A stretch of 13,808 nt of DNA from NCBI GenBank assembly GCA_035629935.1, contig DASQLQ010000079.1, forward strand, positions 1 through 13,808, written 5' to 3'. Of the stretch, positions 1 through 5,342 are shown piece by piece (position 1 is the first letter of the stretch; each line of letters opens with the position of its first letter). This DNA comes from DASQLQ01 sp035629935 (GTDB lineage Bacteria > Actinomycetota > CADDZG01 > WHSQ01). Both the position numbers and the translations under genes were made by a program. Below the pieces are notes generated by a model. It was not told where the DNA came from. It ran no database searches and was given only the letters and a program-made list of their open reading frames with translations.

Positions 1-255
1 TCGGTTCGTTTCGATATCCGAGATAAAGGACCGGGCATCCCCCTGGAAGATCAGAGCAATCTCTTCCTTCGTTTCCACCGCGGGGATAGTAAGGACGACC
101 TTCCTCGGATCGGGCTCGGTTTGGGTCTGTCGATCGTCAAACGGGTAGCGGAGGCGCATGGGGGGGCCGTGGGTCTCGCAAGCCGACCCGGTCAAGGGTG
201 CACGTTCTGGGTCACATTTCCCTTGTCGCCCCGATTGGGCGTCGCACCGGATTAG
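1..255 (+). CDS. Sensor histidine kinase, C-terminal ATPase end (partial)
   Basis: Only the last 84 residues are present; the gene runs in from the left edge. They form the C-terminal half of a HATPase_c domain: the G1 box DKGPGI (residues 8-13 of the fragment), an F box around LFLRFHRG, and the G2 box GLGLGLSIV followed by AEAHGG, which together bind ATP in two-component sensor kinases. The protein stops soon after the usual last strand (FWVTFPL), so there is no further output domain. The sensor part, the phospho-accepting His and the partner response regulator lie outside the window. The downstream bpa start is 8 nt past this stop, so the two are probably co-transcribed. The kinase class is secure; its signal cannot be known from this fragment. 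Confidence 0.93.
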   Translation, partial: SVRFDIRDKGPGIPLEDQSNLFLRFHRGDSKDDLPRIGLGLGLSIVKRVAEAHGGAVGLASRPGQGCTFWVTFPLSPRLGVAPD

Positions 256-263
256 AGTGCCGG

Positions 264-743
264 ATGACTCAGGACCCAACATCGCAATCGGTGCCGCCCG
301 AAGTCCCCGAAGGTCCCGCGGAGACCGACGACACGCAGATCGGTCCGGATTCCGTTCATCAGCCTGCGAAGGTCATGCGGATCGCGACCATGGTCAAGCA
401 GCTCCTTGACGAGGTGAGGCACGCTCCGCTCGATGAACCAAGTCGGGCGCGTATGGCGGACATCTACGAAACCTCGGTCAGAGAGCTCGGCGAAGTTCTA
501 TCGCCCGAGCTCAAGGACGAGCTGGCGCGGCTCAGTCTGCCTTTCGATGCGGAGTCGCCGAGTGAAGCCGAACTGCGGATAGCCCACGCGCAGCTGATGG
601 GATGGTTGGAAGGTCTTTTCCACGGGATACAAGCGATGCTCTTTGCGCAACATGCAGAGAGCCAGGCCCGGTTACAGCAGGTCAACCGGCCGCCCTTGCC
701 ATCGGGCGAGGCCGACTCGCCCGCGCATGGGCAGTACCTCTAG
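264..743 (+). CDS. bpa: Bacterial proteasome activator Bpa (PafE family)
   Basis: The 159-residue product matches the family of Mycobacterium tuberculosis Rv3780 (Bpa/PafE), recognised from memory by QPAKVMRIATMVKQLL (residues 33-48), APLDEPSR (54-61), SELRIAHAQ-like 100-110 and GWLEGLFHGIQ (113-123). Bpa forms an ATP-independent ring that caps the 20S proteasome and feeds it unfolded substrates without pupylation. The last four residues are GQYL, the C-terminal motif that docks into the proteasome alpha ring. Residues 1-30 are acidic and likely disordered, as in relatives. I chose ATG 264 because it follows the kinase stop by 8 nt; a farther upstream ATG at 198 would overlap the kinase gene. 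The family implies that this organism encodes prcA/prcB, which are not in the window. The stop overlaps that of the convergent dehydrogenase gene. Confidence 0.93.
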   Translation: MTQDPTSQSVPPEVPEGPAETDDTQIGPDSVHQPAKVMRIATMVKQLLDEVRHAPLDEPSRARMADIYETSVRELGEVLSPELKDELARLSLPFDAESPSEAELRIAHAQLMGWLEGLFHGIQAMLFAQHAESQARLQQVNRPPLPSGEADSPAHGQYL

Positions 744-1792
744 CGAGGAACTATCCGGTAGATAGCGCTGGACGTCGCGAAGTACAGCCAACCCCCCGGC
801 CCCTTCGTAACGTCGACGATTCCTCCATCTGCGTTGTGGATGATCCGGTCGGCCATGACTTTCGTCCCCCGCTTGTTCATAACGAAGCGATGTAACCGAC
901 CGTCACCGAAATCACCCATGTAGAGGGACCCTGAGAGAGATTTCATCCTGCCGCGGTACCACCACAGATCGGTCGGGACGATGATGCTGCGGTAGCGGAC
1001 GATCGGTCCCTTGGGGTTCCTTCCGACCCCGCGCGTGCCGCAGCTGTAGTCCGGCCCCCATCCGTAATTGCGGCCCTTGGTGATCTTGTTGACCTCGTCG
1101 TCGCAACTCGGCCCGTTCTCGCTCGAATAGATGCGAGCAGTTCCCGGTTTGTGGGCGAGGCCGAAGGGATTGCGATGACCGTAAGACCAAACCGGGTTGT
1201 TGGCGCCGAATGGGTTGCCCGCGGGCACGGTTCCATCCGGATTGAGGCGAAGGATCTTTCCCAATCGGCTCGAGCGGTCCTGGGCTTCGGCCGGATCGTG
1301 TGCTTCGCCCACCGACACGAACAGCTTGCCCTTCACGAACTCGAGTTGACCGCCGTTGTGGTAGCCACCTCCGGTCTGCAAGCCGGTGACGATGTGGTTG
1401 GGGGACCGGCACCGATCGTTGCGGACGGTGAAACGCGTGACTCGGTGCTCGTGCGGAGATGCGTTCGTGTAATAGACGTACAAGAAGTGATTCCTCTTGA
1501 ACTGCGGATGGAGTGCGATCCCTAAGGCCCCTTGCTCTGCGTCGCCGTCGACCTCCAAGTCGACACAGGCCCGGCCCTCGAGTTTCTTTCCGTTGAGAAC
1601 TCGGATCTTGCCGGTGCTTTTCTCGGTGAAGAAGATCTTCCTTGAACCCGGAACCCAGGCCAGATCAACGGGGAAGCTCAAACCGCCCTTGTAGGCCTCG
1701 ACCTTGGTCTTTTCCGGAACGGCCTGCGAGGAGGGGATCGCCAGAATCATCAGCGCCATCGCGACTGCGGCGGCGGAAGCTCGGCGGAACAT
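740..1792 (-). CDS. Secreted PQQ-type sugar (glucose/sorbosone) dehydrogenase
   Basis: The product has 350 residues and begins with a classic Sec signal peptide (residues 1-24, ending SSQA). The rest is a six-bladed beta-propeller of the soluble aldose/glucose-sorbosone dehydrogenase family (E. coli YliI-like). Landmarks are GALGIALHPQF (88-98), GYHNGGQL (143-150, with His145 as probable catalytic base), LGKILRLNPDG (177-187), GHRNPFGL (205-212, with a PQQ-contacting Arg) and ENGPSCDDEVN (225-235), a variant of the family's E-H-G-P-x-G-G-D-E-x-N. The C-terminal blade reads GGIVDVTKGPGG. The protein would oxidise sugars or other alcohols outside the membrane, if PQQ is available; no PQQ synthesis genes are visible here. 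The start ATG lies only 23 nt from the divergent tRNA-Ser gene. Family assignment is secure, substrate unknown. Confidence 0.88.
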   Translation of the reverse strand: MFRRASAAAVAMALMILAIPSSQAVPEKTKVEAYKGGLSFPVDLAWVPGSRKIFFTEKSTGKIRVLNGKKLEGRACVDLEVDGDAEQGALGIALHPQFKRNHFLYVYYTNASPHEHRVTRFTVRNDRCRSPNHIVTGLQTGGGYHNGGQLEFVKGKLFVSVGEAHDPAEAQDRSSRLGKILRLNPDGTVPAGNPFGANNPVWSYGHRNPFGLAHKPGTARIYSSENGPSCDDEVNKITKGRNYGWGPDYSCGTRGVGRNPKGPIVRYRSIIVPTDLWWYRGRMKSLSGSLYMGDFGDGRLHRFVMNKRGTKVMADRIIHNADGGIVDVTKGPGGWLYFATSSAIYRIVPR

Positions 1793-1802
1793 GAGCCCTA
1801 GA

Positions 1803-1808
1803 TATCAT
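1803..1808 (+). promoter_or_regulatory. Candidate -10 box of tRNA-Ser(GCT)
   Basis: TATCAT lies 7 nt before the mature 5' end of the tRNA. The same spacing is seen for TACTAT before tRNA-Ser(GGA) at 4088-4093. No good -35 hexamer is visible, so this is a plausible but unproven promoter element. Confidence 0.4.
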
Positions 1809-1815
1809 GCTCGAC

Positions 1816-1905
1816 GGAGGCGTGCCCGAGCGGCCGAAGGGAGCGCACTGCTAATGCGTTAAGGGGGGTTAACCCCCTTCCAGGGTTCAAATCCCTGCGC
1901 CTCCG
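1816..1905 (+). tRNA. tRNA-Ser (anticodon GCT)
   Basis: The 90-nt sequence folds as a class II tRNA. The acceptor stem GGAGGCG pairs with CGCCTCC (1898-1904), the discriminator is G1905, the long variable arm is GGGGGTTAACCCCC-like, and the T arm contains GGTTCAAAT. The anticodon loop CTGCTAA gives GCT, reading AGC and AGT. No CCA is encoded. The gene is divergent from the sugar dehydrogenase. Confidence 0.96.
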
Positions 1906-1918
1906 CTCCCGCGCCTCG

Positions 1919-1937
1919 CCGCCCCCTTCGGGGGCGG
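1919..1937. terminator. GC-rich TTC-loop hairpin, possible terminator
   Basis: CCGCCCCC (1919-1926) pairs perfectly with GGGGGCGG (1930-1937) around TTC. It lies between tRNA-Ser(GCT) and the convergent cupredoxin-like gene, where a bidirectional terminator would be expected. No U-tract follows on either strand, so a Rho-independent role is only plausible. Confidence 0.45.
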
Positions 1938-1969
1938 TGGGCGCTTGGAGCGGTAGCACTTATGGGTTG

Positions 1970-2464
1970 TTATTCGACCGTCAGTTCGCTAGCCATCCCT
2001 AGTTCGGCGTGGGTCTTCTTCGTCTCCTTGTCGGGGATGAAACAGAGCATCGCGTAGTTGCCCGCCGTCAGGTTGACCGGCTTGTCGGTGCCGGTCTTGC
2101 CGGGCTTGGCGAAGATCTGAAGCTTCACCTGCTTCGCCCACTTGGGCGGGCGTCCCTCGGTCCCGTGCTCCTCTATGTAGGTGTTCACGTCGTCGAGCGT
2201 TTTGCCCTCGAGCAGCTCGACCATGAGGAGCATGTGGGGCTGCTCACCGGTGTTGTCGAGCGTGAACGTGGTTTCCCCCGCACCGATCGTGGCAGGACCT
2301 TCGAATGCGAACTCGGTACCGAAGTACGAGACATCGCCGCTCGGGATCTCCTCTGGAGTCGCGGCCGCGTCGCCGGCGTCCGGCGTTTCGGTGTCGCCTC
2401 CGCCACCACAAGCGCCGAGAGCGAACGCTCCGACGAGAACTACAGCAATCAGTCTGCGTTTCAT
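1970..2464 (-). CDS. Cupredoxin-like lipoprotein
   Basis: The product has 164 residues. Residues 1-18 form a lipoprotein signal peptide with lipobox LGAC, so Cys19 would be lipidated, followed by a Gly/Asp/Glu-rich linker to about residue 42. Residues 43-164 resemble a small cupredoxin-type beta-sandwich with the ligand set of a type 1 copper site: His77 in the QPHML turn, Cys141 in AMLCF, His152 and Met157 in THAELGM. This suggests an extracytoplasmic electron carrier or copper-binding protein on the outer face of the membrane. The gap between Cys141 and His152 is longer than in plastocyanin, as discussed in the findings. A good ribosome site (GGAAGGAG) lies about 6 nt before the ATG. It is monocistronic. 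The lipoprotein call is near certain; copper binding is inferred from residue pattern only. Confidence 0.8.
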   Translation of the reverse strand: MKRRLIAVVLVGAFALGACGGGGDTETPDAGDAAATPEEIPSGDVSYFGTEFAFEGPATIGAGETTFTLDNTGEQPHMLLMVELLEGKTLDDVNTYIEEHGTEGRPPKWAKQVKLQIFAKPGKTGTDKPVNLTAGNYAMLCFIPDKETKKTHAELGMASELTVE

Positions 2465-2594
2465 GGAACTCCTTCCATCAAGGAATGGGATGGCGTTTAC
2501 CCCCCCGGCAACGCCGCCTCTAACTCAAACACATGCGAACGCCCACCTGGTGCAGGCGGGGACGGGACCACCCTCCGGTAGGCTGGGGTCTTAG

Positions 2595-2668
2595 GCGCCC
2601 GTAGCTCAGTGGATTAGAGCGTCCGGCTACGGACCGGAAGGTCGGGGGTTCGAATCCCTCCGGGCGTA
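2595..2668 (+). tRNA. tRNA-Arg (anticodon ACG)
   Basis: The 74-nt cloverleaf has acceptor GCGCCCG pairing with CGGGCGT (2661-2667, a G-U at the first pair), discriminator A2668, D arm TAGCTCAGTGG and T arm GGGGGTTCGAATCCCTC. The anticodon loop CTACGGA gives ACG. A34 must be deaminated to inosine to read CGC and CGA, and the enzyme gene, tadA, follows at 3398. No CCA is encoded. Confidence 0.96.
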
Positions 2669-2712
2669 CGAACGAGGCAAACCAAGCTGTCGTCGGCTGG
2701 GAAGATGTATCC

Positions 2713-3396
2713 ATGGTTCTTCAGAGGATCGCCGCGGCTCGCGAGAGACAGATCCTTTCCCACGCGAAAACCGCCTTGGCCGATGGTGAGGTCATCGAGG
2801 AATGGGTTCGCATCCGCCACCCCGAGCATCGTGGATCGGGGTTCATGTACCTGACCGATAAGGCATGCATCGTTTATTGGTCGGGGATGGGTTCGAATCC
2901 GATCCCTTTCCCGATGAGTGAGGTCCGCTCCTGGGGTGTCGATCGGTCCTCGGACAAGGGGCCGGTACTCGGCATCGAGACGGACGGCACCTCTCAGTTC
3001 GTGCAGTTGATCGTCGGTACCGACGGGATGGTCGACAAGGTCAATCGGTTCCTCGATCGATTCGCGCAGCAGGCGCCTGAGCCCAAGAGGCCGCTGCATG
3101 CGTCTTCACATCCGAGCGATTACGAGGCTGCCGAAGGGATCGTCGTCGACAAAGAGGTGAAGAACTGGACCACGCATACCAAGAGAGTCATCATCACCGT
3201 GGTCGGTCTCGCTCTGATCGTTCTAGCGGTTCTGATCGGCTTCATCCCCGGTCCTTGGTCCATCCCCTTGGTACTGGCGGGGTTGGCCGTCCTGGCGCGT
3301 GAGTACGACTGGGCCCAGGATCTGCTTATCTGGGGGAGAGAGCGGTACCAGCATGTTGTGGAGCGGATCAAAGCGCGACGCTCCGGCTCCGCTTGA
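2713..3396 (+). CDS. Membrane protein: PH-like N-terminal domain plus PGPGW-type segment
   Basis: The product has 227 residues. Residues 23-118 look like a small beta-rich PH/GRAM-like domain (GFMYLTDKACIVYW at 43-56, then strands ending in a helix about 105-119); this is a weak fold guess. A charged linker follows. Residues about 157-200 carry two closely spaced membrane helices around FIPGPWSIPLVLAGLAVLA, which matches the PGPGW putative transmembrane family (TIGR02611-like). The end is basic and cytoplasmic. GGGAAG about 9 nt upstream supports ATG 2713. The gene begins 44 nt after tRNA-Arg and its stop is 1 nt before the tadA GTG, so translation is probably coupled. The function is unknown; membrane binding through the N-terminal domain is speculation. 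Confidence 0.8.
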   Translation: MVLQRIAAARERQILSHAKTALADGEVIEEWVRIRHPEHRGSGFMYLTDKACIVYWSGMGSNPIPFPMSEVRSWGVDRSSDKGPVLGIETDGTSQFVQLIVGTDGMVDKVNRFLDRFAQQAPEPKRPLHASSHPSDYEAAEGIVVDKEVKNWTTHTKRVIITVVGLALIVLAVLIGFIPGPWSIPLVLAGLAVLAREYDWAQDLLIWGRERYQHVVERIKARRSGSA

Positions 3397-3397
3397 C

Positions 3398-3868
3398 GTG
3401 AGCTCGCCCTATCGGGACGACGAGGCCTTCATGCGGCTCGCTCTGGACGAAGCCGCCAAGGCCCAGACCCATGATGACGTTCCGATCGGTGCGGTGCTCG
3501 TGCGTGAGGGCCGGGTGCTGGCATCTGCAGGCAACGAACGGGAGTTGCGCGGCGATCCCACCGCTCACGCCGAGATCCTGGCTCTGCGAGCGGGGGCGGA
3601 AGCGCTGGGTAGCAGACGTCTCGAGGACACGACCATGTACGTGACATTGGAGCCGTGCCCCATGTGCGCCGGCGCCCTCGTGCTGGCACGGGTCGCCCGG
3701 CTTGTCTATGGAGCACAGGATCCCCGGGCGGGCGCGGCTTACTCGCTCTATAACGTCGTGCAGGACCCTCGCCTCAACCATTCGCTCGACCTGAACTCTG
3801 GAGTTCTGGCCGAGGAGTCCGCCGAGCTGCTCCGTTCCTTCTTCGAAACCAAGAGACGGTCGCATTAA
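3398..3868 (+). CDS. tadA: tRNA(adenine-34) deaminase TadA
   Basis: The 156-residue product is the usual length for TadA, the zinc enzyme that converts A34 to inosine in tRNA-Arg(ACG). Seen motifs: HAEI (57-60, zinc His57 and proton shuttle Glu59), LEPCPMCAGA (84-93, zinc Cys87 and Cys90), LNHSLDLNSGVLAEE (126-140) and a C-terminal FFETKRR. These last two separate TadA from cytosine or guanine deaminases. I chose GTG 3398 because it gives the typical N-terminus ending in DEAFMRLAL. ATG 3431, preceded by GAGG, is an alternative but would remove the residues just before helix 1. The GTG starts 1 nt after the upstream stop, and tRNA-Ser(CGA) begins 10 nt past the tadA stop, so all are likely on one transcript with tRNA-Arg(ACG). 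Confidence 0.93.
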   Translation: MSSPYRDDEAFMRLALDEAAKAQTHDDVPIGAVLVREGRVLASAGNERELRGDPTAHAEILALRAGAEALGSRRLEDTTMYVTLEPCPMCAGALVLARVARLVYGAQDPRAGAAYSLYNVVQDPRLNHSLDLNSGVLAEESAELLRSFFETKRRSH

Positions 3869-3878
3869 GGTGCGACGT

Positions 3879-3965
3879 GGTGGGGTACCGAAGTGGCCGA
3901 ACGGGCTCGCCTCGAAAGCGAGTGAGGGTGCAAGCCCTCCGTGGGTTCAAATCCCACCCCCACCG
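3879..3965 (+). tRNA. tRNA-Ser (anticodon CGA)
   Basis: The 87-nt class II tRNA has acceptor GGTGGGG pairing with CCCCACC (3958-3964), discriminator G3965, anticodon stem CTCGC/GCGAG around loop CTCGAAA (anticodon CGA, reading TCG), a long variable arm and T arm GTGGGTTCAAATCCCAC. No CCA is encoded. It starts 10 nt after tadA, so it is probably read from that transcript. Confidence 0.96.
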
Positions 3966-3978
3966 CGGCCCCTGCGCC

Positions 3979-3997
3979 GCGCCGCCTTCGGCGGTGC
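3979..3997. terminator. Hairpin 1 after tRNA-Ser(CGA)
   Basis: GCGCCGCC (3979-3986) pairs with GGCGGTGC (3990-3997, one G-T pair) around TTC. It resembles the TTC-loop hairpin after tRNA-Ser(GCT). No T-run follows, so termination is plausible rather than shown. Confidence 0.4.
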
Positions 3998-4013
3998 TGC
4001 TCGGGGACCGGGG

Positions 4014-4028
4014 GGTGCCTTCGGCGCC
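4014..4028. other. Hairpin 2 in the tRNA spacer
   Basis: GGTGCC (4014-4019) pairs with GGCGCC (4023-4028) around TTC. It is the second of three hairpins in this 135-nt spacer. No gene is seen in the spacer. Confidence 0.4.
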
Positions 4029-4035
4029 TACCGGT

Positions 4036-4052
4036 GTGCGGCAGCGCCGCAC
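4036..4052. other. Hairpin 3 in the tRNA spacer
   Basis: GTGCGGC (4036-4042) pairs perfectly with GCCGCAC (4046-4052) around AGC. It is followed by TCGTTGCTCT, not a clear U-tract. It may help to stop tadA/tRNA transcripts before the next promoter. Confidence 0.4.
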
Positions 4053-4087
4053 TCGTTGCTCTGAAGAGCTAGATAGCAAGCGCCACT

Positions 4088-4093
4088 TACTAT
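4088..4093 (+). promoter_or_regulatory. Candidate -10 box for tRNA-Ser(GGA) and SRP RNA
   Basis: TACTAT ends 7 nt before the mature tRNA 5' end, the same geometry as at 1803-1808. A clear -35 is not seen. As the SRP RNA has only 2 nt in front of it, this would be the promoter of both RNAs. Confidence 0.42.
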
Positions 4094-4100
4094 CTCTGCC

Positions 4101-4185
4101 GGAGACGTGCGTGAGCGGCCGAAACGGCACGACTGGAAATCGTGTGATCCGCAAGGGTCCCAGGGTTCAAATCCCTGCGTCTCCG
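4101..4185 (+). tRNA. tRNA-Ser (anticodon GGA)
   Basis: The 85-nt class II tRNA has acceptor GGAGACG pairing with CGTCTCC (4178-4184), discriminator G4185, anticodon stem CACGA/TCGTG around CTGGAAA (anticodon GGA, reading TCC and TCT), a long variable arm, and the T arm CAGGGTTCAAATCCCTG, the same as in tRNA-Ser(GCT). No CCA is encoded. The SRP RNA helix starts 2 nt downstream. Confidence 0.96.
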
Positions 4186-4187
4186 CT

Positions 4188-4467
<280 letters not shown>

Positions 4468-4473
4468 GTTTCT

Positions 4474-4497
4474 CGCCGAACGTCTCGACGTTCGGCG
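4474..4497. repeat. Perfect 11-bp inverted repeat after SRP RNA
   Basis: CGCCGAACGTC (4474-4484) is the exact reverse complement of GACGTTCGGCG (4487-4497), with 2 nt between. It sits between the SRP RNA and the 3' end of the convergent lipoprotein gene. It may be a bidirectional terminator stem, or a protein-binding palindrome. No U-tract follows it on either strand. Confidence 0.6.
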
Positions 4498-4527
4498 TTC
4501 GACGGACCGACGGGCGGCCCCCGCGGG

Positions 4528-5328
4528 CTAGGTGCGGAGTTGGCGAGTTGCGTGGCGTGGCGGATAGAAGCCTGCATCCCACAGCGTTCGCCCACCGGTC
4601 GGTTCGTCGAGGTCGATCACGTGATTCACGACCGGATTGCCTGGGCACTCGTACGCGCCCCCGGGCTCGATCGCAGCGGTGATCACGATGAGGATCCGTT
4701 CCTCCTCATAGATCACCTCGGGTTCGAGCAGATGCGGTCGCGGATCGCGACCCCCGACGCATTCGACTTCGTGAAGCACTACCTCGAGCCTCTGATCGCC
4801 CGGGCTCGGGCGCGCACCACGTCTCAGCGCCCACTGCAGGACGTTGGCTTCGACCACGGCGACTCGTGGTTGACACGCGCCCCACCCTGAAGGTTCCCAT
4901 TTGCCCGCCCGGCGACTCATCCGGATCTCGTAGAAGTTGTCTCCGCTGCGAGCGACGAATCCGAACGACTCAGGACTGAAGGTTGCGGGAACTTCCAACC
5001 ACCCCGAGTGCGGGAAGGTCTCGGTATCCGAGTAAGTGAGTACGCGCTCGAGAGCCGTCCACTTCGGATCCGTTCCCGTCTCCGAGCCATCTGCAAGGGA
5101 GAGGTCGCGAGGATCGAACGGGAAGCCCGGGTAGCACTCGTACTCGAGCCCGGGAGGAGCCGGTGCCTCGCGAGTCTCGTCAGATAGGTCCGGGTTCGTC
5201 GTCTGACATGCCGATAGTAGGAGCGACGCGGCGGCGAGAACAACCACAAGGGCCACGCTGCCAACATAGTGTCTTCGAGCCGCTATTTTCGCGGTCTCCC
5301 AGCCCGCTTTTGCTGACGTAGCGCACAA
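4528..5328 (-). CDS. Putative lipoprotein of unknown function
   Basis: The product has up to 266 residues from a TTG start. Residues 18-40 give a basic stretch then a hydrophobic segment ending in lipobox LSAC, so Cys41 would be lipidated. The mature part (about 225 residues) is soluble and acidic, with several more Cys (in EYECYPGF, GWGACQP, HEVECVGG and AYECPGN) that may form disulfides, and a strand-rich C-terminal half with DEPTGGRTLWDAGFYPP near the end. I do not recognise the family. No ATG in frame precedes the signal sequence; GTG at 5256 would remove its basic part, so TTG 5328 or an unusual start is likely. The gene is divergent from dnaX with at most 14 nt between starts and converges on the SRP RNA. 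Confidence 0.7.
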   Translation of the reverse strand: MCATSAKAGWETAKIAARRHYVGSVALVVVLAAASLLLSACQTTNPDLSDETREAPAPPGLEYECYPGFPFDPRDLSLADGSETGTDPKWTALERVLTYSDTETFPHSGWLEVPATFSPESFGFVARSGDNFYEIRMSRRAGKWEPSGWGACQPRVAVVEANVLQWALRRGARPSPGDQRLEVVLHEVECVGGRDPRPHLLEPEVIYEEERILIVITAAIEPGGAYECPGNPVVNHVIDLDEPTGGRTLWDAGFYPPRHATRQLRT

Positions 5329-5342
5329 CTAGGATGGCTTCG

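Noticed and set aside
198..263. Longer N-terminus of Bpa from ATG 198
   Set aside because: It would overlap the kinase coding sequence by about 58 nt, and the added residues do not resemble the Bpa family.
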